Positions 1-8,787 of a DNA stretch of 64,000 bases are shown piece after piece. The notes below the pieces were generated by a model. It did not search any database and had not been told where the DNA came from. It worked only from the letters and a program-made list of their open reading frames with translations. How positions within the stretch are numbered: the first letter of the stretch is position 1; every line of letters starts with the position of its first letter. The position numbers were made by a program, and so were the translations under genes. Where the stretch lies: positions 1-64,000 of the forward strand of contig JAFSYI010000084.1 in NCBI GenBank assembly GCA_017450065.1, written 5' to 3'. Source of the stretch: Lachnospiraceae bacterium (lineage in GTDB: Bacteria > Bacillota > Clostridia > Lachnospirales > Lachnospiraceae).

Positions 1-3
1 GGT

Positions 4-67
4 GGGACCTGGGGACGGTTCTCCGGTTCCAATAAAACACGTAACGGGAGAACCGTCCCCTGGTCCC
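4..67. repeat. REP-like inverted repeat with GGGGACGGTTCT core
   Basis: GGGGACGGTTCTCC (11-24) is matched by its exact reverse complement at 47-60. The pairing extends outward to GGGACC/GGTCCC with one mismatch, and GC-rich CCCCTCCCCTGGTCCCC follows. It sits just past the 3' end of the formate dehydrogenase gene. A related half-element lies at 14565-14601. Similar GGGGACGGTTCT units are widespread bacterial REP-type repeats, often linked to REP-associated tyrosine transposases, but no such transposase is visible here. Confidence 0.75.
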
Positions 68-99
68 TCCCCTCCCCTGGTCCCCTTTCAGATAACTGT

Positions 100-2790
100 T
101 CAGTCTATCTTCTCAAGATTGATCGCACATACCTTATATTCGGGGATCCTTGCATACTTATCAAGTGCCGCATTGGTGAGCACATTCGCGTTGCCGTCCG
201 GGAAATGGAAGGGCATCCAGGTCTCTCCCGGCGATACCTTCTCCGACACCCTTGCGGTTGACAGTATCGCGCCTCTGCGGGATGATACCCTTATCTTCTC
301 ACCGTTCGATATACCGAGCCTTGCAGCATCGGAAACATTTACCTCTATGAACGAATGTCCCTCTCTCTCCATAAGTCCGGGCGTCTTCCCCGTCATCGCG
401 CGGGTATTGTAATGGTACAGGATACGTCCGGTCATCATAATGAAAGGATAATCATGATCCGGCAGCTCGGCACTCGCCGTGTACTGTGCGGGATAGAACC
501 ATCCGCGGCCTCTCGAGAACTTGCCCACATGTAGAATGGGGGTTCCGGGATGCTTCACATCGGGACACGGCCACTGCAGGCTCTCACCCCTGTCAAGCCT
601 GCGGTGCGATATTCCACCGAAGCTTGGCGTGAGGGATGCGATCTCGTCCATTATCTCTTCGCTTGTAAGCTTTGGCTGGGGATATCCCATACGGTTCATG
701 ATATCTGTGAAAATATCCGTATCAAGCCTCATCTCTCCATCAAGCTCCACAGCCTTTCTCACTCTCTGAACCCTTCTCTCCGTATTGGTGAACGTTCCCT
801 CCTTCTCCGCATATGAGGTTCCCGGAAGTATGACATCCGCATACTGTGCGGTCTCTGTCATAAACAGGTCCGACAGTACCAGGAAATCAAGGCTTTCCAG
901 TGCCTTCCTGATATGATGCTGGTCCGCGTCCGTTACTATCGGATCCTCTCCGAATATAAACAGTCCGCGTATCTCCTTGTCTATTGCCTTACCGAACACA
1001 TCGGTCGCGTGTATTCCCGGCTTCTTATTAAGCTTTACACCCCATGCTTTTTCGAACTTGTTTATCACCTTTTCATCGGCCACCTTCTGATACCCGGGGA
1101 AATCGGTCGGAAGCGCGCCCATGTCACAGGCGCCCTGAACATTGTTCTGGCCTCTCAGAGGATTGACACCACAGCCGCTCTTACCAAGCTTTCCTACAAG
1201 CATTGCCATATTTGACATAGACATAACGCCTTCCGTGCCCGTTGAATGCTCAGTTACTCCGAGACAGTATATTATGGGAGCCTTATCTGCCTTGGCATAC
1301 ATAAGCGCAGCCTCTCTTAAGTGATCCGGATCTATATGGCAGATCTCCCCTACCTTCTCGGGGGTGTACTCCATAACTATCTTTTTAAGCTCTTCATATC
1401 CCTCCGTACGTTCCTTAATGAACTTTTCATCCATAAGACCTTCGTTTATGATCACGTTCATCATACCGTTTGCAAAGGCAACATTGGTTCCCGGCTTAAG
1501 CTTGATATGTACATCGGCCTTCTTGGACAGTCCTATATCACGCGGATCGACCACAATAAGTCTTGCTCCCCTGTCAACGGCCTGCCTTATCTGCATTCCG
1601 ATAACAGGATGTGCTTCCTCGGGATTCGAACCAACCAGCATGATGCAGTCCACATCACTTGTTATATCACCTATCGGGTTGGTCATTGCTCCGGATCCGA
1701 GAGTCATTGCCAGTCCCGCAACTGTAGCCGAGTGACATACTCTTGCGCAGTTATCGACATTATTCGTACCGAAGGCACAGCGCACCATCTTCTGCAGCAT
1801 ATAACAGTCCTCATTGGGAGAACGCGAGCACGCGAATCCCGCAAGTGCATCCGGCCCGTATTCCTTCTTTATCTTCGTGAATCTTGCGGCTATCAGATCA
1901 AGCGCCTCTTCCCAGGTAGCCCTTTCAAACTCTCCGGTCTTTTTGTTCTTAATAAGAGGATATTTAAGCCTCTCCGGTGAATGCACGAAGTTAAAGGATC
2001 CGAATCTTCCCTTAACGCACAGAAGTCCCTTGTTGGAAGGTCCGTTCGCAGGTTCAACATCCACTATCACATTATCCCTTACGATCAGGTAATACTGACA
2101 GCCCGTGGCACAGTGCGGACAGGTGGTCAGAACCTTTCTGACACGGCCGGTCTGATATTTGCTCCTGTTCTTCGCGATAAGTGCTCCTGTAGGACATGCC
2201 TGTGCACAGTTACCGCAGCTCTCGCAGCTGCTTTCCTTCCAGTCCGGTCCGAACGGTGCATTTATAAGCGTTGTTGTACCCAGCTTCCCGTTCTTAAGCG
2301 TCCTGTTCCCGGTTATCTTATGGCAGGTCGATACACATCTCTGGCAGTTGATACACAGCTCGGGATAATATGTCAGGAACGGATTCTCCTTCTTAACGAT
2401 CGCATTATGAACGGATTTCTCATATTTGGACATTTCAATGCCATATTCTCTTGCCAGATCCTGCAGCTGACAGTCACCTGATTTGCCACAGGAAATACAT
2501 CTGACATCATGATGGGCAAGAAGCAGATGCAGTACCTCCTTCCTGGATGCCACAACCCTTGGTGAAGATGTGTTTACTACCATACCATCCCTCACCTTCG
2601 TATTGCAGCTCGTTGCGAGGCTCTCTCTGCCTTCGACCTCAACAACGCACATCTTGCATGCGCCGATCTCATTAACTCCCTTAAGATAACAGAGCGTAGG
2701 TATATTAATATCATTTTGCCGGGCTGCTTCAAGTATGGTAAGCCCGTCCTGTACCTCAAAAGTTCTACCGTCTATCGTGATCCTTACCAT
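100..2790 (-). CDS. fdhF: Formate dehydrogenase, catalytic (alpha) subunit, Cys-type
   Basis: Molybdopterin oxidoreductase predicted to oxidise formate to CO2 (or run in reverse) and pass electrons to an NAD(P)-linked partner. Domains in order: NuoG-like 2Fe-2S domain (about 1-80, CYLKGVNEIGACKMC), HxxxCxxC-type cluster (about 90-110), two ferredoxin 4Fe-4S motifs (about 145-205), the 4Fe-4S Mo/W-bisPGD start (CPHCATGC, about 223) and the catalytic domain. The active-site segment reads CARVCHSATVAG, with Cys352-His353 where E. coli FdhF has selenocysteine-His, so this is a non-selenium form. Its ATG shares one base with the stop of the upstream NuoF/GltD-like gene, so the two are cotranscribed. 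No molybdopterin or FdhD accessory genes are in the window. A NuoG-like hydrogenase subunit is less likely given the active-site motif. Confidence 0.88.
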   Translation of the reverse strand: MVRITIDGRTFEVQDGLTILEAARQNDINIPTLCYLKGVNEIGACKMCVVEVEGRESLATSCNTKVRDGMVVNTSSPRVVASRKEVLHLLLAHHDVRCISCGKSGDCQLQDLAREYGIEMSKYEKSVHNAIVKKENPFLTYYPELCINCQRCVSTCHKITGNRTLKNGKLGTTTLINAPFGPDWKESSCESCGNCAQACPTGALIAKNRSKYQTGRVRKVLTTCPHCATGCQYYLIVRDNVIVDVEPANGPSNKGLLCVKGRFGSFNFVHSPERLKYPLIKNKKTGEFERATWEEALDLIAARFTKIKKEYGPDALAGFACSRSPNEDCYMLQKMVRCAFGTNNVDNCARVCHSATVAGLAMTLGSGAMTNPIGDITSDVDCIMLVGSNPEEAHPVIGMQIRQAVDRGARLIVVDPRDIGLSKKADVHIKLKPGTNVAFANGMMNVIINEGLMDEKFIKERTEGYEELKKIVMEYTPEKVGEICHIDPDHLREAALMYAKADKAPIIYCLGVTEHSTGTEGVMSMSNMAMLVGKLGKSGCGVNPLRGQNNVQGACDMGALPTDFPGYQKVADEKVINKFEKAWGVKLNKKPGIHATDVFGKAIDKEIRGLFIFGEDPIVTDADQHHIRKALESLDFLVLSDLFMTETAQYADVILPGTSYAEKEGTFTNTERRVQRVRKAVELDGEMRLDTDIFTDIMNRMGYPQPKLTSEEIMDEIASLTPSFGGISHRRLDRGESLQWPCPDVKHPGTPILHVGKFSRGRGWFYPAQYTASAELPDHDYPFIMMTGRILYHYNTRAMTGKTPGLMEREGHSFIEVNVSDAARLGISNGEKIRVSSRRGAILSTARVSEKVSPGETWMPFHFPDGNANVLTNAALDKYARIPEYKVCAINLEKID

Positions 2791-4619
2791 CAGTCTATGC
2801 CTCCTCCTATTACATTTCCGCAGCCAAAGTGGTCACAGCGCAGGCACTTTCCGCACTCCTGCATGGCCTCCTCATATGACATCCCGTTCTCCACAGGCTC
2901 AAAGTTCTTCTTACGCTCTCTTGCGGATATGTCGGTAAGATGTACTCTTCCGTAATGATTCCTGTCATTCTCACGCGGTTCGGGTATATCTATTTCCTCC
3001 AGGTATTTATGGTGATATCCAAGATACTCATCTATGTTAAGCGCAGCAACCTTACCGGCTCCTATCGCCTTGATCACTGTAGCCGGACCGAACACACAGT
3101 CACCTCCGGCGAATACCTTTTCATAACCCTTGATCCTTGTCGTATCCTCTGTCTCGAAGGTCTTTCTCCTCGGATTTACACTGTATTTTTCAAAAGGAGC
3201 CGAGACGATATCCTGGCCGATGGCCATCAGGACCACCTCGCATCTTATCTCACGTTCGGGGGCGTTGGCATCGGTCACGCCGGGTCTTCCCTGAATATAT
3301 TCATATATCCTCTGCGGCTGCATTACGAATCCGGCTACCTTACCCTTCTCCACCCTGACCGAACGGGGAGCGTTCATTGTAAGGAGTTCCACTCCCTCTT
3401 CTATCGCACCCTGTATTTCCGAAGGAAGGGCTGTCATATCCACCTGCCGGCGTCTGTATATTATGGTTACCTCGTCCGCCTTGCATCTGATTGCGGAACG
3501 CGCGGCATCCATAGCCACATTGCCTCCGCCTACGACGACAACTCTCTTTCCCTTAAAATCAGGAATGTCTCCCCTTCCTATATCACCGAGAAAATCTACG
3601 GCCGAATATACTCCTTTGGCATTAACACCCTCGATCTTTACTGTCTTGCCCACCTGTGCACCTATTGCAATATAGACGGCATTGTATTCATCAACAAGCT
3701 CATCCATCTTCTCCTCATCCACGGGAGTTTCGAGATAAACATCTATATTTCCGGTAGAAAGTATTGCGTTTATATCCTGATCAAGCCTGTTCTTGGGCAG
3801 CCTGTAGTTCGGGATGCCGAAACGCAGCATACCTCCGAGCTGTGCCCTCTCCTCATATATATCCACATGATGTCCCATCAGAGACAGATAGTATGCTGCT
3901 GTAAGGCCGGACGGTCCGCCGCCCACTATGGCAACCTTTTTTCTTGTAGACACGTTGCACTCGGGAGTCTTGACCTGGTCTGCAGCTATCTGATCGACTG
4001 CGAACTTCTTAAGTCCCCTGATGTTGACCGGCGAATCAAGCAGGTCTCTTCTGCATTTTGCCTCACAGGGATGCTCACAGATAAAGGCACATGCCGTAGG
4101 AAACGGATTATCCTGCCTGATAAGATTTATAGCCTCGGCATACCTGTGCTCTCCGATAAGCGCAATGTATCCCGGTATATCAACATGTGCCGGACAGTAT
4201 GAAATACACGGAACGGTCTGTCCCACCTCCTCACGGCATGAGCGCTCAAGGATATGGCTCATGTACTCATCCCTGAACAGTTCGGTACTTTCCAGCACGA
4301 TCCTTGCAGCTTCATAACCGATGGCACAGTCAGCACTGTCACGTATCATCTTACCAAGGGATACCATATCCCTGAACGTATCCATGTCCGCCCTTCCTTC
4401 GAGTATCTGTCTCATCATGCCTTCGAGCTGTTCGAGTCCGTCACGGCACGGTACACATTTACCGCATGTCTGTGATCTTGCACTCTGCAGAAAAGCCAGC
4501 TGTACCGCGATCGGGCACACTCCCGGCGGGTTGGCTTTGACACGTTTAACGAATCTGTCAAGGAACTTGGCTGTCTTCTCATTCATTTCATTCTTATGAA
4601 TGACATATTTTGTCTGCAT
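2790..4619 (-). CDS. NuoF-C/GltD-like flavoprotein, electron-transfer partner of formate dehydrogenase
   Basis: A 609-residue fusion. The N-terminus has the 4Fe-4S cluster domain of NuoF (CGKCVPCRDG, about residues 28-38). Then come a GltD/Fer4_20 cluster domain (CISYCPAHVDIPGYI and CEHPCEAKCRR), an FAD/NAD(P) two-dinucleotide-fold reductase (VAIVGGGPSGLTAAYYL, VVVVGGGNVAMDAAR) and a C-terminal CGKCLRCDHFGCG cysteine cluster. It lacks the FMN/NADH domain of true NuoF, so NAD(P)H probably reacts at the GltD-like module. I start it at 4619 because GGAGGGAAG lies 9 bases upstream; an in-frame ATG at 4643 has no such site. It follows the GH115 stop by 33 bases and overlaps the next gene by one base. 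Predicted role: NAD(P)-coupled formate metabolism or CO2 reduction as a fermentation electron sink. Confidence 0.82.
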   Translation of the reverse strand: MQTKYVIHKNEMNEKTAKFLDRFVKRVKANPPGVCPIAVQLAFLQSARSQTCGKCVPCRDGLEQLEGMMRQILEGRADMDTFRDMVSLGKMIRDSADCAIGYEAARIVLESTELFRDEYMSHILERSCREEVGQTVPCISYCPAHVDIPGYIALIGEHRYAEAINLIRQDNPFPTACAFICEHPCEAKCRRDLLDSPVNIRGLKKFAVDQIAADQVKTPECNVSTRKKVAIVGGGPSGLTAAYYLSLMGHHVDIYEERAQLGGMLRFGIPNYRLPKNRLDQDINAILSTGNIDVYLETPVDEEKMDELVDEYNAVYIAIGAQVGKTVKIEGVNAKGVYSAVDFLGDIGRGDIPDFKGKRVVVVGGGNVAMDAARSAIRCKADEVTIIYRRRQVDMTALPSEIQGAIEEGVELLTMNAPRSVRVEKGKVAGFVMQPQRIYEYIQGRPGVTDANAPEREIRCEVVLMAIGQDIVSAPFEKYSVNPRRKTFETEDTTRIKGYEKVFAGGDCVFGPATVIKAIGAGKVAALNIDEYLGYHHKYLEEIDIPEPRENDRNHYGRVHLTDISARERKKNFEPVENGMSYEEAMQECGKCLRCDHFGCGNVIGGGID

Positions 4620-4652
4620 CTGTTCTTCCCTCCAGTAAGTCATCCTTCTTAC

Positions 4653-7600
4653 TCAGTCACCGTCAGCTTCGAATGCGGTCCTGAACGTCTCCTTAGGCCC
4701 CAGATATGATCCGGGTATCCGGATTCCGGCCTCGCTTATAACGATCTTCTCGGGAACAAATCCCGGATCCATCGCAAACAGCCTGACGGTATTGATCCCG
4801 GCCGTAAGAATCAGCCGTGCAGAACTGATCCTTATATTGTCAAGGACGCCCTTAGCCCAGAATTCCTGATGGTCACTCACCTTGAAATCCTCAGGAACCG
4901 TATCCACGGTCTCTATCTCTTCCTCCCATTTACAGGAACCTGTCAGATTGCCGGCCGCTGATGAGATCCCGTATCTTAGCTTATTATCCATGGAGACCGG
5001 ATTACACGGTGCCGAATAAACGGTGATCTCGTATTCATCCTCTCTGTCAACGTATATAAGATAATCAAGCGAAGGGGCATTCCTGCCCGGTTCGAAACAT
5101 TCCGTTACCGGAAAGGCCTTCATGGCTGACAGCGTGCGTCCGTAATCCTTAAGCTTTATAAAGCAGCCGGCATCTGTGCTGTTTGCCGATGCATAATGCT
5201 CCGCTTCCATAGATATATAGTTATACGGTTTGTATTCAATAGTCTCATCATTATAACCGCACCATACATATGTGTTTGCCGGAAGCCCAGAATAATCAGT
5301 GCTGTTCACGGGAACGGTTATCTGCGTATCTCCGTATTCACTGTGTATTACGATCACTGCCGGTACATTATCGGATGCTGTACCCGATACATTATTCGAT
5401 GCTTTACCTGATGTGCTGTCTGATGCACCGGCTGACATATTCCCGGGTATATTCTCCCTTATGCACTTTATGTAAACCACGTCGCAGAAGCCGCCCGGGC
5501 AGGTCCCGTTTAATGAAGACACCTCAAGCCATGGCACATCACATTTAACCTCGTAATCAGCACTGTCACGTCCGGTCGTATACAGCGTTACCCTCGCACT
5601 GTCACATGAAGGATCAAGGAAATCCGGCAGGATGAGCTTCTTCCCGCTCCATACGCTTCCCTCGGTATACTGCTCCGTACCCGGAACAGTAACGACGAGC
5701 CTTGCCTTGTTGGACGGTTCGTTCTCATACAGGACAGGGAAACGGCATTCCTCCTCGTTCCAGTTCCTGAATCCGATATGCTCGGACATTCCCATTCCGT
5801 ACCACTTTCCGTTCCGAAGCTCATGTAGCTTATCGGTAAGCGCCCTGTCAAGAGCCAGCCCCGTCCTTGCTTCCTTCGCAAGCTTCGCAGCCATCGATGC
5901 GCCTATTTCCGTAAGGTAATGATTCTCCGTCGTCGCAAGCCAGAGCTTTGTGAGATTAAGTGTGGCTATGAGCGGATATCCTATAAGCTGGAAGAAGGTA
6001 AACGCATTGCTCTCATCGCACAGCGAGCTTACATTATCAGCCGTCTCCATAAGCCCGGTTATCTCAAGCGAAAGATCTTCAAGCTCACCGTAGTTCACGG
6101 CATGATACACATCATCATTCATTGCTTCGGGACGGCGGTTGTTTGCGATCCTCGTATACCCCTTAAGAAGCTCCGTCATTGTCTTCTTTGCGGCTGCATC
6201 CATGCTGTTGCCGAACTGTGTATCTATAAATTCCTTATTGAATTCATCCACGCTGTTCAGATTGCCGATTCCCCACTTTTCGTAGTCATATGCAAGTGAT
6301 AAAAAGTACGAAAGCGGGTACTCATTCGTAAAAATATCACCTACGTTAACTATCCACAGATCCCTTATCCCGAACTCATAGGCTGTAGTCATCTGCTCCC
6401 ATACCTTGGGAAGATATGTACTGTTCACCCATTCATAGGATACCGGCCATCCGTGATAATCGAAGTGATAATACATTCCGTAGCCGCCATTATGCTCACG
6501 CATATGCTCTGTCGGCAGTGTTCTCAGATTACCGAAGTTATCATCACAGAGCATGAGGGTGACTCCTTCAAGCTCCGGCGAATCCATAAGTCCCTCTGTC
6601 ACTCCGTCACCGTAGAAGAAGGGTTCAACCTCTTTATACAGTGCAAGCATCCTCGGTACCTTATCAAGATCCTCATTTACATTTTCTCTGATCAGCCTGT
6701 TCTGCGTTTTTAAAACATCTCTCAGCAGATCTATATTATCCTTAAGTGTCGCATCCTCGCCCATGATGGTCGAATCGAATTCACCACGCATACCGACCGT
6801 GATGACATTCTCAAGATGTCCGCCGCGTTTCAGTCCGTCTTCCCAGAATCTGGTTATGCCTGCCTCATTCTTCCTGAAATCCCATGCATCACCGTAGATG
6901 GATCCGGGACCTCTTAAATACTTATATTCTTCACCCTGACGCAGGCACGGCTCATGATGCGACATTCCCATCACCACTCCGAGCTCATCCGCCAGCTCCG
7001 CGTTCTTAAGCCCGGGTCCGTCATCGGGAAAGATTGCCGACCACATCGCCGGCCACAGATAGTTACCCTTAAGCCTTAGCAGAAGTTCAAACACATGCTC
7101 ATACATTTCAGCGTTAAAGCCGCCGAAGTTCTTATTTGTCCAGTTACCAAATGCCGGCCATTCATCATTTATAAAAAATCCGCGGAATCTTACAGATGGC
7201 TCCTTCGAGATATGATCATCATCACCGGTAAGTATCAGCTCCGTCATCTTATCCGGCATGATATCGCACCAGTCTGTCAGTGGCGAAACCTTTAATATGT
7301 CCGAAAGGTGGAAAAGTCCGTATATGGTACCCCTTTTATCACTTCCGGCTATTATTAGCGCCGACTCCACACCCCCGAAGGGCTCATCGGCAACAGTAAA
7401 GGAATATACCTCCCTCTTACCGCGTATATCATCATGCTTTATTATCCCTCTACTGTCCAGCTCATCAAGAAGCGGACTGTGCCCGGCAGTTCCGAATATG
7501 ACCGGATATACCGCGCCTTCCGGGATACTTAATGATTCCGTATAACCTGTATTTCCGGAAGCCGTTACCTGTTCTGCGGATCTCACGTCCGCATTAAGCT

Positions 7601-7751
7601 CTACTGCCCCGGGCATCGCATCAAAAACATGAAAAACGTCCTTTCTGACCTTATCCGCGATCTTCTTTACACCGCTTAAGGCTGTTTCTTCATATATAAA
7701 TACTATCTTACCTGATTCAATGTTATTTCTGCTGATTATATATTCAGGCAT
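4653..7751 (-). CDS. Glycoside hydrolase family 115 xylan alpha-1,2-glucuronidase
   Basis: 1032 residues, a usual length for GH115, which removes (4-O-methyl)glucuronic acid from xylan or xylo-oligosaccharides. Recognisable family blocks include SVRFRGFFINDEWPAFGNW (near 185), LLRLKGNYLWPAMW, GVVMGMSHHEPCLR, TVGMRGEFDSTI, MLCDDNFGNLR and the GGYGMYYHFDYHG region, followed by a C-terminal beta-rich region. No signal peptide is visible, so it should act inside the cell on imported oligosaccharides. That fits the adjoining glucuronate genes, which would use the released acid. AGGAGGAG sits just ahead of the ATG. A 3 x 8-residue Ser/Ala/Asn repeat interrupts the protein near residue 785 (bases 5361-5432). 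Confidence 0.88.
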   Translation of the reverse strand: MPEYIISRNNIESGKIVFIYEETALSGVKKIADKVRKDVFHVFDAMPGAVELNADVRSAEQVTASGNTGYTESLSIPEGAVYPVIFGTAGHSPLLDELDSRGIIKHDDIRGKREVYSFTVADEPFGGVESALIIAGSDKRGTIYGLFHLSDILKVSPLTDWCDIMPDKMTELILTGDDDHISKEPSVRFRGFFINDEWPAFGNWTNKNFGGFNAEMYEHVFELLLRLKGNYLWPAMWSAIFPDDGPGLKNAELADELGVVMGMSHHEPCLRQGEEYKYLRGPGSIYGDAWDFRKNEAGITRFWEDGLKRGGHLENVITVGMRGEFDSTIMGEDATLKDNIDLLRDVLKTQNRLIRENVNEDLDKVPRMLALYKEVEPFFYGDGVTEGLMDSPELEGVTLMLCDDNFGNLRTLPTEHMREHNGGYGMYYHFDYHGWPVSYEWVNSTYLPKVWEQMTTAYEFGIRDLWIVNVGDIFTNEYPLSYFLSLAYDYEKWGIGNLNSVDEFNKEFIDTQFGNSMDAAAKKTMTELLKGYTRIANNRRPEAMNDDVYHAVNYGELEDLSLEITGLMETADNVSSLCDESNAFTFFQLIGYPLIATLNLTKLWLATTENHYLTEIGASMAAKLAKEARTGLALDRALTDKLHELRNGKWYGMGMSEHIGFRNWNEEECRFPVLYENEPSNKARLVVTVPGTEQYTEGSVWSGKKLILPDFLDPSCDSARVTLYTTGRDSADYEVKCDVPWLEVSSLNGTCPGGFCDVVYIKCIRENIPGNMSAGASDSTSGKASNNVSGTASDNVPAVIVIHSEYGDTQITVPVNSTDYSGLPANTYVWCGYNDETIEYKPYNYISMEAEHYASANSTDAGCFIKLKDYGRTLSAMKAFPVTECFEPGRNAPSLDYLIYVDREDEYEITVYSAPCNPVSMDNKLRYGISSAAGNLTGSCKWEEEIETVDTVPEDFKVSDHQEFWAKGVLDNIRISSARLILTAGINTVRLFAMDPGFVPEKIVISEAGIRIPGSYLGPKETFRTAFEADGD
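5361..5432 (-). repeat. 3 x 24-bp in-frame tandem repeat inside the GH115 gene
   Basis: Three consecutive 24-base units encode AGASDSTS, GKASNNVS and GTASDNVP. Similarity is clear at base level (units at 5409-5432, 5385-5408 and 5361-5384 on the minus strand). The repeat falls between the catalytic part and the C-terminal beta-rich domain, so it most likely forms a flexible linker that can change copy number. Confidence 0.8.
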
Positions 7752-7797
7752 GATCTCCTCCTGTTCCGGTAGCTTAATTACCGTTTATTTCAGTAAA

Positions 7798-7830
7798 GGC
7801 AGACTCCACGCAGGTAGTCTGCCTTTTCTT
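7798..7830. terminator. Hairpin with T-run between GntR and GH115 genes
   Basis: GGCAGACT (7798-7805) pairs with AGTCTGCC (7816-7823), followed on the plus strand by TTTTCTT and on the minus strand by TTTACTG. It lies after the stop of the minus-strand GntR gene, so it may end that transcript or attenuate read-through into GH115. The better T-tract is on the plus strand, where no gene ends. Confidence 0.6.
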
Positions 7831-7883
7831 CATTTTTGTATCTGTTTGTAACAGCTGTGTTTTGCATTTCTCCGGATACTTTC

Positions 7884-8573
7884 TTACTGACCCGAATTTT
7901 TAAAATATTCCGGGAAGCTGTTCTCAAGCTTTTCTTTGTCAAACTTATACCTGAGCAGATGCTTCTCTATACAGGCTCTTGCGTTTTCCTTACTTCCTGT
8001 CTTGATCGCCTCAAGGATCGCACGGTGGTCCGCAACGATCTTCGTATCCTTAATTGTGGCCAGGCTTAATATCCTCACCCTGTCAAAAAGACCCATCATA
8101 GACTGCATCAGGTTATATGTTCTTTCCTTTCCGCACATAATGAACATTTCCCTGTGAAAATCATTGTCCAGCTCCATGATCTTTGAGGACATTCCGTTGT
8201 TCAGATAGTATTCCTGCAGATTTACATTATTTTCAAGCTGTTCTATCTGATCATATGTAATTCTATCACACAGTTCCTCTATTATCGCGATTTCCAGTGT
8301 TCTTCTCAGGAATGCCGCTTCTTCGACCGCATCAAATGAAATACCCGACACAAAGCTGCCTCTCTGCGGAAACACTTCGATAAGCTGTGACTTCTGAAGC
8401 TCCTGAATAGCCTCTCTGACAGGTGTCCTGCTTACTCCCAGTGCCCTGGCAAGCTCATTCTCGCTCACCAGAGATCCGGGCTTGAGCTTCAGGTTGATAA
8501 TGTTTTCGGATATTTCCCTGTATGCATACGCCTTGGCTGTCTCACCGGGCATTCTGTCTTTTACCTGTAGCAT
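7884..8573 (-). CDS. GntR-family transcriptional regulator, FCD (FadR/UxuR-like) subfamily
   Basis: An N-terminal winged helix of GntR type (ENELARALGVSRTPVREAIQEL, about residues 38-58) is followed by an all-helical FCD effector domain with metal-site type residues (DNDFHREMF). Length about 229 residues is normal. Start chosen at 8573 because GGAGA lies 5 bases upstream; an in-frame ATG at 8597 has no ribosome site. It sits directly downstream of uxuA-uxuB and upstream of GH115, so a uronate-responsive repressor of these genes is the natural inference. The palindrome at 11621-11634 ahead of uxuA is a plausible binding site. A second FCD-GntR at 24088-24786 could share targets. Confidence 0.85.
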   Translation of the reverse strand: MLQVKDRMPGETAKAYAYREISENIINLKLKPGSLVSENELARALGVSRTPVREAIQELQKSQLIEVFPQRGSFVSGISFDAVEEAAFLRRTLEIAIIEELCDRITYDQIEQLENNVNLQEYYLNNGMSSKIMELDNDFHREMFIMCGKERTYNLMQSMMGLFDRVRILSLATIKDTKIVADHRAILEAIKTGSKENARACIEKHLLRYKFDKEKLENSFPEYFKNSGQ

Positions 8574-8640
8574 ATCATTCTCTCCGTTATTTGTCATAAG
8601 GAATCCGTTGCCTTATATCAGTTCTCATCTTTCATAATCT

Positions 8641-8776
8641 GTAACTATTCAGAGCCATGCACATACAAGACGGCACATGCTTGCATGAATGCCGGATTGT
8701 ATGTATATGGCGAAGTAACCACATGAGCAAACGAAGTGCGAAGCACGGCTTTGCGAATGGGGTTCTGAATAGTTAC
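8641..8776. repeat. 136-bp inverted-repeat element, hairpin chain (family member 1)
   Basis: Ends are GTAACTATTCAGAgCC (8641-8656) and GGtTCTGAATAGTTAC (8761-8776), complementary over 16 bases with one mismatch. Inside are nested hairpins: ACATACAA...TTGTATGT enclosing GGCA...TGCC and TGCTTGCATGA, then GTGCGAAGCAC. The ends and the TGCTTGCATGA segment recur in the 285-bp element at 11704-11988, and the ends recur at 31356-31396. It lies between uxuB and the GntR gene and has no coding potential, so it is a MITE-like or structured RNA element. Confidence 0.8.
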
Positions 8777-8787
8777 CATAATCTGCT

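Noticed and set aside
2940-4202. 420-residue plus-strand reading frame
   Set aside because: Lies wholly opposite the NuoF/GltD-like gene, whose motifs are clear; low-complexity antisense frame with no ribosome site or family match.
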